A stretch of DNA of 64,000 bases, from positions 1 through 64,000 of the forward strand of contig BBFE01000012.1 of assembly GCA_001313085.1 (NCBI GenBank), written 5' to 3'. A program made the position numbers and the translations under genes. Positions 21,275 to 31,047 of this stretch are shown here, piece after piece. Position 1 is the stretch's first letter, and each line of letters begins with the position of its first letter. This stretch comes from Paenibacillus sp. JCM 18996 (GTDB lineage: Bacteria; Bacillota; Bacilli; Paenibacillales; NBRC-103111). The notes under the pieces are model-generated. The model made no database searches and had not been told where the DNA came from. It was given only the letters and a program-made list of their open reading frames with translations.

Positions 21275-22882
21275 CTATTCATCGACTAACCAAGTACGGA
21301 GCAAGTTGACGAATTCCTCCGGTTTCTTCTTTGCGAGCGATTCGAGCTGTTTGCGGACTTGATTGTCGTTAGATACAGTTTCAAGATCAATGGTCGGATA
21401 CTCCGCTTTCGGAGGCGCGGCTGCAAACTCATCTTTTTTCCTCACGCTTATGCTTTCTTCTCATCCAGAAGAAAACTCCACCCGCGAGAAGCGCTGTCGC
21501 CAATGCGCCGAGCCCTCCGTACAGCAGCCAGCTGGAATTGGTGTTGCTGCTTGCGGCGGCTGCAGTACCTGCAAAAGGCGTCGCCATCACGGATACTTTC
21601 TGCGCTAACTGAGCCTCCGTGTAGGTCACTCTGGAATCAGCCAGTGACGCTCTTACGATGTTGACCAGCAGTTTGTTCACTTCATTGATCGTTTGTGGAG
21701 ATAAAGAATTCGGATCATTTTTATTTGGTGGTTCAATTCCCACATTAATGGTTAAATCTTTAACAACGAATGGAGAGTACGTGATCTCGTCATTGATATG
21801 GTTCACTTCGTAATTTACCGTGCGCGAAACCTCTTCGGATTTGGATTTGCCCGAACCGGTCGCTCCCGGATAACCAGGCACGTCCGTCCCCCCCGTACCG
21901 GGAGTCCCTCCGGCAGCGGCGCCGCCGTCACTGGTGTAGTTCTTTTGTATCTCCTGCAACGATATTTCCAGGCCCTTCTGGTCAATCTGATTAGGCGCGG
22001 TCACCATCTTGCGGCTCGTTTTTTTGCTCGTCAAAATTCATGGTGCTGAACACGCTGACAATGACTTTATCCTTGCCCAGAATATTGCCCAGCATCGTTT
22101 GCACCGTCTTCTGCACATCGTTGCGGTACTGGTTATTAATTGAGAACATTTGGGCCGGCGTATTCTGGAGCGATCCCGAAGCGCCGCCGGTAGCATTCGG
22201 TCCTTTGGAGAAATTAAGCATATCGCCGTTCTGGTCAGAGATGGTAATGTTTTCCGTTGGAAGATTCTTGACGCTGTGAGATACCAGATTATAAAAAAGT
22301 GTCTATCTTCGCTTGGTCCAATACATAACCTGGTTTGATATTTAGCACGACCGAAGCGGACGCTTTGTCCTGATTGGCAGGAAGGAAGCGATCCGGTTCC
22401 GGCAAAGAAATCAGCACTTTTGATGAACCGATGGCTTGATTCTGGTTAATTAACTGCTGCAGCTCCCCTTGAACCGCGTTGATATATTTTACATTGAATT
22501 CTTTGTCGCTTGTAGTCATACTGCTTTTGGAGTCAAAAGCGCCGTAACCGACATTGCCGTTCTTGTTCAATCCTTGCGATTCGACGTCCAGCTTTACGCT
22601 CGCGACCATATTCCTTGGAACCCCGATGCTTTTTTCCGTCCGAACTGAGTTGATACGGTATTTTTTTGCCGTATCCAGGTAAGTCTTGATCGCCGCCGCA
22701 TCCCCGGGCTGCAAATTCGTGTAGGCGAGCGCGTACTCTGTTTTGGACAAGTTGTAAGAGATAATGCCGATCGTCGCGATCATGATCAATACCGATGCGA
22801 CGATCGTTATTTTATTCGCCCTGCTGAATCCATTCCAATACTGCTTGATTCGCGCCCAGTATCGGGCTAACGTTTCGTTCAC
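21275..22882 (-). CDS. fliF: Flagellar MS-ring protein FliF (three frame breaks)
   Basis: FliF builds the MS ring. The N-terminal transmembrane segment (ITIVASVLIMIATIGIISYNL, residues about 24-44) is followed by the ring-building motifs, with VKYINAVQGELQQLINQNQAI typical of RBM2, and a second transmembrane segment near the C-terminus (LLYGGLGALATALLAGGVFFWM) before the FliG-binding tail. Breaks: T6 near 22294, A7 at 22019-22025 and A6 near 21436; each is one base too long. Repaired length is 534 residues with the stop at 21275. It ends 11 bases before fliG. Confidence 0.94.
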
Positions 22883-22922
22883 TTTCTCACCTCATCTACA
22901 AATCGGACAGCCGCTTAAGGAA

Positions 22923-23237
22923 TTACAATTGAGTTCGCATGATCTCTTGGTAGGCTTCCACAGCTTTGTTGCGAATTTGAACCGTCAATTCCAATCCAAG
23001 CGACGCCTTTTCCGTAGCGATCATCAATTGATGAACATCCGAGGTCTGCCCCGTGACAAACTGTTGATCGAGGCTGTTCACCCGGGCTTGCTGCTCATTA
23101 AGCTTGTCCATGGCCTCCGTCAGGAAGCCTCCGAACTGCTTCGACAGCTCCGAAGCCCCCGTCTGTGCGAACAACTGCTTCGGCGCTGCTTGGGCAGCCT
23201 GGAGAGGCATACTACCAATGCCGTTAATCATATCCAT
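22923..23237 (-). CDS. fliE: Flagellar hook-basal body protein FliE
   Basis: FliE joins the MS ring to the rod. The 104-residue frame is intact; the conserved C-terminal half reads DVHQLMIATEKASLGLELTVQIRNKAVEAYQEIMRTQ. Two in-frame ATGs lie at 23237 and 23231 near a GGGTGGGGG site; the second (MINGIG) has the better spacing. It follows flgC by 27 bases, the usual order flgB-flgC-fliE-fliF. Confidence 0.95.
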   Translation of the reverse strand: MDMINGIGSMPLQAAQAAPKQLFAQTGASELSKQFGGFLTEAMDKLNEQQARVNSLDQQFVTGQTSDVHQLMIATEKASLGLELTVQIRNKAVEAYQEIMRTQL

Positions 23238-23264
23238 TCCCCCACCCTGTCATCTGTGATTGTA

Positions 23265-23716
23265 TTATTTTCCGATTTCCAAAGCCTTCGTGATCATCGC
23301 CTTGGACGCGTTCAGCGCCGTTACGTTCGCCTCATAGGAGCGGCTGGCCGAAATCATATCCACCATTTCTTTCATGACATCGACATTCGGCATCATGACA
23401 TATCCGTTCGCATCCGCGTCGGGATGGCTCGGATTATAGACCGGTTTTGCGGGCGCCGTATCTTCAAAAAAATTTTCGTAACTTTAACCCCCTCGCCTGT
23501 GCCGTCAGTCATGGCGTTCTTCAGCATTTGGTCAAAAGATTGTTGCGTCTTGGGTTCCAGTGTCACAAGCTTGCGCTGGTAAGGCTCCCACTTGCCGTTC
23601 ACTAGTTTGCCGCGAGTCGTATCCGCATTGGCGATATTTGACGAAATCACGTCCATGCGCAGGCGCTGAGCGGTTAAAGCCGAGGCGCTGATGTCGAAAC
23701 CGTTTGTTAACCTCAT
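23265..23716 (-). CDS. flgC: Flagellar basal-body rod protein FlgC (one frame break)
   Basis: FlgC is a proximal rod subunit. The N-terminus ([20 protein letters not shown] and [12 protein letters not shown]) and the repaired C-terminus ([20 protein letters not shown]) carry the rod motifs. The T7 run near 23467 breaks the frame after KVTKIF; on repair the protein is 149 residues, near the B. subtilis length, and ends at TAA 23265. It starts 3 bases after flgB ends. Confidence 0.93.
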
Positions 23717-23719
23717 GTA

Positions 23720-24139
23720 TTATCGGACTCCTCCAATCGCTGTACGGAGATGTTTAATCTCGCCGCCCACCTGCTGAATGATCGTATTGTAAGTGAGTTG
23801 ATTCTTGGCCATCAAACTCATTTCATAATCCACATCCACGTTATTCAAATTGTTGTTCAGCGCGGTGTTTCTGTCTTCAACCACTTTAGCTGTCACGGGT
23901 GCCGAAGCATTGCCGATATTAAAATGTCTCGAATCCGTGCGGATACCCGTCAATGTCTGCTGGTTGTCCATTTGCTTGCGCAGCAGCTCTTCGAATTGAA
24001 CATCGGATCGTTTGAACAGAGGAGTGTCGACATTTGCGATATTGTTTGAGATTACCTTTTGCCGGAGTGCCGAAGCGTTAAGGGAATTTTCCAGCAGATT
24101 AAAACCGGGATTATTCAATAAGAACATAAACGAAGCCAT
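23720..24139 (-). CDS. flgB: Flagellar basal-body rod protein FlgB, first gene of the fla/che operon
   Basis: FlgB is a proximal rod protein with the SNNIANVDTPLFKRSDVQFEE motif near the N-terminus and the C-terminal helix region NQLTYNTIIQQVGGEI. The 139-residue frame is intact. The first ATG (24139) sits directly on a GAAAGGG site, so the ATG four codons in (24127, MFLLNNPGF) may be used instead. It is the first cistron of the operon that runs to cheA and beyond. Confidence 0.92.
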   Translation of the reverse strand: MASFMFLLNNPGFNLLENSLNASALRQKVISNNIANVDTPLFKRSDVQFEELLRKQMDNQQTLTGIRTDSRHFNIGNASAPVTAKVVEDRNTALNNNLNNVDVDYEMSLMAKNQLTYNTIIQQVGGEIKHLRTAIGGVR

Positions 24140-24167
24140 CCCTTTCGCAAGTAGTAGTGTGCTCTAG

Positions 24168-24203
24168 ATTATTCAACGTTTGAGTGGAATAATCCTCCTT
24201 TGT
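24168..24203 (-). promoter_or_regulatory. Leader element in front of flgB: free ribosome-binding site and inverted repeat
   Basis: On the minus strand AAAGGAGG lies at about 24196-24203 with no start codon at a usable distance. It is followed by the inverted repeat ATTATTC-N12-GAATAAT (24168-24193). This could be a leader peptide remnant, an mRNA structure that controls flgB, or chance; no function is known to me. Confidence 0.3.
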
Positions 24204-24224
24204 TCGACAAATAAATACAAAAAA

Positions 24225-24239
24225 AATTTTAAAAGAATT
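24225..24239. promoter_or_regulatory. Possible CodY box upstream of the fla/che operon
   Basis: Minus-strand AATTCTTTTAAAATT matches the CodY consensus AATTTTCWGAAAATT at 12 of 15 positions. CodY represses the fla/che promoter in B. subtilis, and codY is the next gene upstream, so the site is plausible. The region is AT-rich and contains a likely lengthened T-run, so a chance match cannot be excluded. Confidence 0.35.
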
Positions 24240-24304
24240 GTCTATTCTTAGAAAAAAACTTTCTATACTAAATAGTGAATAAATGAAGCGCTGAACACAA
24301 TAAG

Positions 24305-24334
24305 AAAAAAAAGCCCTATCTTTTCAGACAGGGC
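24305..24334 (-). terminator. Rho-independent terminator after codY
   Basis: On the minus strand the stem GCCCTGTC/GATAGGGC (one G-T pair) closes a TGAAAA loop and is followed by T8. It lies 33 bases past the codY stop and separates codY from the fla/che operon. Confidence 0.9.
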
Positions 24335-24367
24335 CTGCTCTTTGTGCTCCGAAATAACTATTTACAT

Positions 24368-25149
24368 TTAACCTTTTAATTGTTCCAATCCCTGCAGCAG
24401 CTGATCGTTCAATACACGGATGTAAGTTCCCTTCATGCCGAGCGACCGTGTTTCAATAACGCCCGCACTCTCAAGCTTGCGCAGCGCGTTAACGATGACC
24501 GACCTGGTGATGCCAACGCGATCCGCGATTTTACTTGCCACCAGCAGTCCTTCCTTGCCGCTCAGCTCCTCAAAAAATATGTTCAACGGCTTCCAGCTCG
24601 CTGAAAGAAAGAGACCCGACCGCAACCTGCACGACGGCCTTGCTCCTCGCTTCCACCTCGTTCTCCTCGGCTCTCATTCTCACGATTTCCATGGCCACGA
24701 CCGTTGCCCCGTACTCCGCCAAGATCAAATCGTCATCGATAAAAGGCTTCTCTTTGCGCGTCAATACCAAAGTGCCGAGCCGATCGCCGGCTCCCAGCAC
24801 CGGCACCACAGTGACGAATTTTTTGTTCCAGCAGGGTGCGGTCCAAGTCCTTTACATTGTTGCCCGCGTCCTCACGGTTTAAGTTGGATGCCGTCTCTTC
24901 GATGCGCAGCAAATAGTCGTTATACTCCGGGGGAACTCTGCGGTCTTCCGTGATAAGATTTTGCTCATCCTGGGGGCGGAACTCGTTGGCCATGGAAAAT
25001 CCCAATATCTTGCCTTTTCTGCTTATCACATACACGTTCGATTCTATAATCCCGCCCAGCACTTCAGCCATCTCCACGAAATTTACCGCATGGCCCGCTT
25101 CCTTCTGCAAAAGCCGGTTTAACGTCCTGGTCTTCATTAACAAACTCAT
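24368..25149 (-). CDS. codY: GTP/branched-chain amino acid-sensing repressor CodY (two frame breaks)
   Basis: CodY is the global nutrient regulator of low-GC Gram-positives. The N-terminal GAF ligand domain starts [19 protein letters not shown]; the C-terminal winged helix reads [40 protein letters not shown]. The start ATG at 25149 follows GGAGG by nine bases. Breaks: A6 near 24820 and T6 near 24576 (each needs 5). Repaired length is 259 residues, the exact family length. It ends the hslV-hslU-codY unit and is followed by a strong terminator. Confidence 0.96.
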
Positions 25150-25220
25150 TAGTTCCTGCCTCCAACAATTCCTTTAAAAAAAATGTCCATCTCGGTTGTG
25201 TTTTTTTTGCAAATGTTCCG

Positions 25221-26626
25221 TTACAAAATATATTGGCTTAAATCGCGGTTTTGAACAATATCCGACAATTTTTTCCCTTACATATTCAGGCGTTATGGTA
25301 AAATTATCCAGATTAATGTCGGAAGCTTCAAAGGACAAGTCCTCGAGCAGCTTCTCCAGAATCGTATGCAGCCGCCTCGCTCCGATGTTGTCCGTGTTCT
25401 GATTCACTTCCGCGGCAATCCGCGCGATCTCCTCGATAGCCCCGTCGGAAAATTCGACTGTAAGCCCCTCGGTCTGGAGCAGTGCCGTATACTGTTTGGT
25501 CAGCGCGTTCTGCGGTTCTTTCAATATCCTGATAAAATCCTCCTGCAGCAGGTTGGTCAGCTCCACCCGGATCGGAAAGCGTCCCTGCAGTTCCGGTATC
25601 AGATCCGAAGGCTTTGCGATATGGAAAGCACCCGCCGCGATAAAGAGCACGTAATCCGTTTTGACCGGACCGTATTTGGTCATGATGGTAGAGCCTTCCA
25701 CAATTGGCAGAATGTCGCGCTGGACGCCTTCTCTTGATACATCCGGGCCGTGCCCCCTGCCTCCCGAGGCGATTTTGTCGATCTCATCGATAAAGATGAT
25801 ACCGTTCTGTTCCGCTCTCCGGATGGATTCCTGTATAACGTCGTCCATATCCATCAGCTTCTGGGCTTCTTCCTGAATCAGCACTTTACGCGCTTCCTTG
25901 ACGGAAAGCTTGCGCTTCTTCGTTTTTTTTAGGCATTAAATTTCCGAACAGCTCCTGCATATTCATTCCCATTTGTTCATTGTTCTGCCCTGCTAGCATA
26001 TCCATCATAGACGGGGAATTGTCCTCTACATCGATTTCGATGATCTCATCCTCCAGCTCGCCCTGATGCAGCTTGGCAGCCGCTTCACTTCTCTTTGCGC
26101 TCAATTGGCTGTCCTTTTGCTCTTCATTGTCGCTGCTTACATTCTGGCCTCCGAAAAAAACACCTCGAGCGGATTGCGCTGCTGTTTTTTGCTTGTTGGG
26201 ATTAGGCACCAGTATCGACACGAGACGCTCGTTGGCCAGGTTTTCCGCTTTATCCTTAAGCTTCTCCGTCATTTCGGATTTCACCATACGGATAGAAGTT
26301 TCCACAAGATCGCGCACCATCGCCTCCACATCGCGGCCGACGTAGCCGACTTCCGTGAACTTGGTGGCTTCCACTTTGATAAAAGGAGCGTTCGCGATTT
26401 TGGCCAATCTCCTCGCGATTTCCGTCTTGCCGACGCCAGTAGGGCCAATCATAAGAATATTCTTTGGAATAATCTCGTCGCGGATCGACTCTTCCAGCCG
26501 GCTTCTGCGGTAACGGTTTCTGAGCGCCACGGCTACAGACTTCTTCGCATTCTTTTGGCCGACGATGTATTTATCCAATTCCGTTACGATTTCTTTCGGG
26601 GTAAGAGAAACATTCCTCACAGTCAT
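25221..26626 (-). CDS. hslU: ATP-dependent protease ATPase subunit HslU/ClpY (two frame breaks)
   Basis: HslU is the hexameric AAA+ unfoldase for HslV. Walker A is [11 protein letters not shown] near residue 60, the GYVGRD pore motif follows, then the I domain (about residues 110-230), Walker [12 protein letters not shown] and the C-terminal HslV-activating tail, which after repair ends RDLSQYIL. Breaks: A8 at 25923-25930 (needs 7) and A6 near 25269 (needs 5). Repaired length is 467 residues, identical to B. subtilis ClpY. The gene starts 30 bases after hslV. Confidence 0.95.
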
Positions 26627-26656
26627 TCCTCCTGATCATTACGAAATAGACCGGCT

Positions 26657-27200
26657 CTAATTCAGTTCTTCGACAATGATATTGTTGTTAGTATAAACGC
26701 AAATCTCCGCAGCCATAGTCAGGGCGGCATGGGCGATTTCCTTGGCAGTCATGTGCGGAGCATACCGGTACAACGCTCTTCCTGCAGCCAGCGCGAAGCT
26801 TCCTCCAGAGCCGATCGCGACGATGCCGTCGTCAGGTTCTATAATTTCGCCATTGCCGGAAATAAGCAAAAGCCCCTGGCGTCCATCACGATCATCATCG
26901 CCTCCAGCTTTCTAAGCACGCGGTCGGAGCGCCAATCCTTCGCAAGCTCCACTGCCGCTCTTTGCAGATTGCCCTGATGCTCTTCGAGTTTGTTCTCGAA
27001 TTTCTCAAATAAAGTAATGGCATCCGCAACGGACCCGGCAAAGCCGGCAATCACTTTCCCTCTGTAAAGCCGTCTTACCTTCTTGGCGCTGTTCTTCATA
27101 ATCATGCTGTTGCCAAAGGTCACTTGGCCGTCTCCGGCGATAGCCCCATACCGTTATGCTTGATGGCAAAAATGGTCGTCGCGTGAAAGGTTTGTTCCAA
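26657..27200 (-). CDS. hslV: Protease subunit HslV/ClpQ (two frame breaks)
   Basis: HslV is the N-terminal-nucleophile protease of the HslUV complex. The deduced N-terminus from TTG 27200 (AGGGGGG eight bases upstream) is [19 protein letters not shown], then [13 protein letters not shown]. Breaks: G4 near 27148 and G4 near 26878, both one G short of the frame. Repaired length is 181 residues, as in B. subtilis ClpQ. Residue 2 is Glu, not the Ser or Thr expected for an N-terminal nucleophile, so the mature end or the start codon is uncertain. Confidence 0.92.
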
Positions 27201-27232
27201 CGTTCAACCCCCCTTTTATGAATGAGCCGCCT

Positions 27233-27414
27233 TCATTTGAATAATTTACGAAATACTAACATTCCTGCCCTTAGCAAAGACAAGAGCAATCCTGTGCTCA
27301 CCCATTCTCTGTCGGTGAAAAAAAAGGGAATGGCCACCTGGAAACGATAACCGTCAATCCTCGGCAAATGCGGGAAAGAAGCTCGCGGGCTCGGTGCTTG
27401 AGCAAAGATTGCAT
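27233..27414 (-). CDS. Small unrecognised protein between trmFO and hslV (one frame break)
   Basis: The stretch between trmFO and hslV, where Bacillus has xerC/codV, is not empty. ATG at 27414 opens MQSLLKHRARELLSRICRG; if one G is restored near 27357 (GGATTG read as GGGATTG) the frame continues IDGYRFQVAIPFFFTDREW and VSTGLLLSLLRAGMLVFRKL to TGA at 27233. That is 61 codons exactly. The composition is basic and amphipathic with a short hydrophobic C-terminal part. The ribosome binding site is weak (AAAAG). I do not recognise the family; it could be a small membrane-associated protein or a chance frame. Confidence 0.5.
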
Positions 27415-27439
27415 CTTTTGTTTGGAATATTGCAAAAAA

Positions 27440-27445
27440 ATTATA
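27440..27445 (-). promoter_or_regulatory. Possible -10 element for the small ORF-hslVU-codY unit
   Basis: Minus-strand TTACTATAAT contains a perfect TATAAT 26 bases upstream of the small ORF. The best -35 match at an 18-base spacing is TTAGGC, which is poor. A palindromic AGGCTAAGCCT overlaps that position. Weak evidence for a promoter inside the trmFO-hslV gap. Confidence 0.35.
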
Positions 27446-27538
27446 GTAACACGCCGAGGCTTAGCCTAACAAGTTGACTTGTGTAAAAGTTGTGAAAAAA
27501 AATTCTGAATACTTCCCAAAGCCCTGTCAGCGATATGT

Positions 27539-28800
27539 TCATACTTTATTTTTTTTGTTCTTTATCCGTTCCTCCAGAGGCGGGAAAAGTCCGAAATTGG
27601 CGTTCATAGGTTGAAAATGTTTGAAATCGGCTGTGGTGATATACTGCGCCATACTTCCAAGCGCGGTTTCAGCCGGCAGTACGAGGCTTTCCTGTCCTTT
27701 AGCCATTCGTCCGGCGTTAAGCCCCGCAATCAAGCCCGATGCCGCGGATTCGACATAGCCTTCCACCCCGGTCATTTGTCCGGCAAAAAAACAGCGTATC
27801 CCTGTTCTTGAACTGATAAGTCGGCTTCAGAAGGCTCGGCGAATTGATGAACGTGTTGCGGTGCATCACTCCGTAGCGGACAAACTCAGCGTTATCCAAC
27901 CCCGGAATCATGGAAAATACCCGCTTCTGCTCCCCCCACTTGAGGTGGGTCTGGAAACCGACGAGATTGTACAGCGTGCCTGCCGCGTTGTCCTGTCTCA
28001 ATTGAACTACAGCAAAAGGCAGCTTGCCTGTGTGGGGGTTGACCAGGCCCACCGGCTTCATCGGGCCGTACAGCGCAGTCTGCTTGCCGCGCTTCATCAT
28101 CACCTCGATCGGCATGCAGCCCTCGAAGTAGATTTCCTTCTCGAACTCCTTAACCGGCGCGACTTCGGCAGTGATTAAAGCGTCATAGAAAGCGTTGAAT
28201 TCCTCTTCCGTCATCGGGCAGTTCAGGTACGCGGCTTCTCCTTTGTCATATCGGGATGCAAGGTATACCTTGTCCATATTGATGGAATCTTTCTCCACGA
28301 TAGGAGCCGCCGCATCGTAAAAAAATAAAGATATTCCTCTCCCATCAGCTCCTTCAGCTGTGCGGAAAGCGTGGGAGACGTAAGCGGTCCGGTAGCGACA
28401 ACGGTGATTCCTTCTTCCGGCAGGCTTTCCACTTCTTCATTGCGGACCTCAATCAGCGGATGGTTCCGCAGAGTGGACGTCACGGCGTCGGAAAACAGGT
28501 CGCGGTCCACTGCCAAGCGCCTCCCGCCGGTACCGCCGTTTCGTCGGCCGCTTTCATAATAAGTGATTTCATTCTGCGCATCTCTTCCTTCAGCACGCCG
28601 ACCGCGTTGGTCAAGCCGTTGGCGCGCAGCGAGTTGCTGCAGACGAGCTCTGCGAATTTATCGGAAATGTGCGCCGGCGTTTTACGCACCGGGCGCATTT
28701 CGTATAATATGACCGGAACGCCCTGGCTTGCGATCTGCCATGCGGCCTCGCTTCCTGCAAGGCCGGCTCCGATCACAGTAACTTTCTGTAAGTCTGACAA
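27539..28800 (-). CDS. trmFO: tRNA (m5U54) methyltransferase TrmFO (three frame breaks)
   Basis: TrmFO is the folate/FAD-dependent enzyme that makes ribothymidine at tRNA position 54. The N-terminal FAD dinucleotide motif is [16 protein letters not shown]; other conserved blocks are [39 protein letters not shown] and [23 protein letters not shown] at 28800. Breaks: a missing base near 28513, T7 at 28319-28325 and T7 near 27788 (needs 6). The repaired product is about 420 residues. It follows topA, as in Bacillus. Confidence 0.95.
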
Positions 28801-28817
28801 AGCGGTTTCCTCCTAAG

Positions 28818-28877
28818 AGCTTTGCGGAGCAAAGCTGTCATCATAAGCATCAACTTTGAGCTTTGCGGAGCAAAGCT
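28818..28877. repeat. Two direct copies of a 19-bp palindrome between topA and trmFO
   Basis: The perfect palindrome-like unit AGCTTTGCGGAGCAAAGCT occurs at 28818-28836 and again at 28859-28877, with 22 bases between copies. Each can form its own hairpin. A related inverted repeat with the same CTTTGCGG core occurs between fabG and acpP (58577-58627). Confidence 0.85.
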
Positions 28878-28896
28878 TCATCTTTCACAGCTCATC

Positions 28897-31011
28897 CTAC
28901 ATCTCATCCAGAGCTTCTTCCTCTTGCGCTTCTTCTTTATGGCTGCACTGTGTGCACTGATAAGTGGTACCGTTCTTCGTCCGCTTCTCGACCATATATG
29001 AACCGCAATGAGGGCAAGGTTTGTCTACCGGCTTATCCCAGGAAACAAACTCGCATTCAGGGTAACGGTCGCAGCCGTAGAAAATGCGTCCTTTTCTGCT
29101 TCTTCGTTCAATAATATGTCCTTCTCCGCAGGAAGGGCATGTGACGCCGATGTCCTTGACGATCGGTTTGGTATTGCGGCAGTCCGGAAATCCGGAACAG
29201 GCCAGAAATTTGCCAAACCGGCCCATTTTATAGACCAGCGGTTTGCCGCATTTTTTTTCGCACACTTCATCTGAGACTTCGTCCTGGATTTCAATTTCCT
29301 TCATCTCTTCTTCCGCCACTTCAAGCCGCTTCTCGAACGATCGGTAGAAAGAGTCCAGAACCTTTACCCAATCTTCCTTCCCTTCTTCCACATGATCAAG
29401 GTCGTCCTCCATATGAGCGGTGAATTCGACATCAAGGATTTCTGGGAAAAAAAACTCCACCATCAGCTGAATGACCAGCTCGCCCAATTCGGTCGGGACG
29501 AATTTTTTTCTCTTCGATCGCCACATATCCGCGCTTTTGGATCGTTTCCAAGGTAGGGGCATAAGTGCTCGGCCGCCCGATTCCAAGTTCCTCCAAAGCT
29601 TTTACGAGGCGTGCTTCCGTATATCTGGGCGGCGGCTGGGTGAAATGCTGCTTGGGATCTAGCTTGCTTTGCTTGATGGACTCGCCCTGTTTGAGAGGAG
29701 GCAGCAGCTTTTCATCATCCGTCGTTTCATCGTCGCTGCCCTCAACGTAAACCTTCATAAATCCAGCAAATTTAAGCTTCGATCCGACAGAACGGAAGGT
29801 CGTATCGGCTACCGTGAAATCGACCGTCATTGTATCGAGTATGGCGGAGGACATTTGGCTTGACACGAACCGTTCCCAGACGAGTTTATACAACCGGAAC
29901 TGGTCCCGGCTTAAATACTCTTTCACCGACTCCGGTTCCCTGCCAACCGAACTGGGCCTTATCGCTTCGTGAGCGTCCTGGGCGTTGGCGTTTTTTTCTT
30001 GAGATAAACACGCGGCGTTTCCGGATAGAATCCGCCGCCGTATTTGTTCAGGATGTACTCCTTCGCTTCTTCCTGGGCAACAGGCGAGATCCGTGTCGAG
30101 TCGGTACGCATGTAGGTGATCAAGCCGACAGTGCTTCTGTTTTGCCGAGGTCAATCCCCTCATAAAGCTGCTGGGCCACAGACATCGTCTTGGCTGCGCG
30201 AAAGTTGAGCTTCCTGGCGGCTTCCTGCTGCAGGGAGGAAGTTATGAACGGCGGAGAAGGTTCCTTTGCCGCTCTTTCTCCTTCACTTCGCTCACTACAA
30301 AATCGGCTTTCGCGATACGGTCTACGATGTCTTTAACCTCTGCCTCGTTGTGCAGCTCTTTCTTCTGACCGTTAATGCCATAAAATTTTGCCTCAAATTG
30401 ACTTCCTTTGCTGATCAATTGAGCCGTAATCGTCCAATATTCTTCAGGCTCAAACGACTTTATCTCATTTTCGCGGTCGATAATGAGCTTGCACGCAACC
30501 GACTGCACCCGCCCCGCCGACAGCCCTTTCTTCACTTTCTTCCATAATAAAGGCTGATTTTGTAACCGACCAGACGATCGAGAATTCTGCGGGCTTGTTG
30601 AGCGTTTACAAGATCCTGGTTGATTTTGCGCGGCGTCTTGAACGCGTCCTTGACCGCTTGCTTCGTAATTTCGTTAAAAAACGACACGGCAGGCCTCATC
30701 TTCATTCAGCTCCAGGTAATGGGCCAGATGCCAGGCAATGGCTTCGCCTTCACGGTCCGGGTCGGCCGCGAGAAATACTTTTTTTGACTTTCTTCCTGGC
30801 GTCTTTCAATTCTTTGAGTACGGAGCCTTTTCCACGGATGGTAATATATTTAGGTTCGAAATTTTTTTTATCGACTTCTACGCCAATTTGGCTTTTGGGA
30901 AGGTCCCTGATGTGCCCCATCGATGCTTTCACGATGTATTTGCTGCCTAAGTATTTACCGATGGTTTTTTGCTTTTGCGGGTGATTCCACAATGACTAGA
31001 GAATCTGCCAT
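28897..31011 (-). CDS. topA: DNA topoisomerase I TopA (about eight frame breaks)
   Basis: TopA relaxes negative supercoils. It begins [20 protein letters not shown] (Toprim), then [17 protein letters not shown], the catalytic Tyr in the repaired [12 protein letters not shown], and three C-terminal zinc-finger-like repeats ([32 protein letters not shown]). ATG at 31011 follows GGGAGG. Breaks: A6 near 30967, A7 near 30782, T6 near 30678, missing C near 30562, missing C near 30260, missing G near 30141, A7 near 29994 and A7 near 29508. Three further A/T8 runs (30866, 29450, 29252) stay in frame but add a residue; the last turns the expected CEKC into CEKKC. About 704 codons remain. Confidence 0.95.
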
Positions 31012-31047
31012 AGGCCTAACCTTCCTCCCAAACCGAAAATAATAAGT

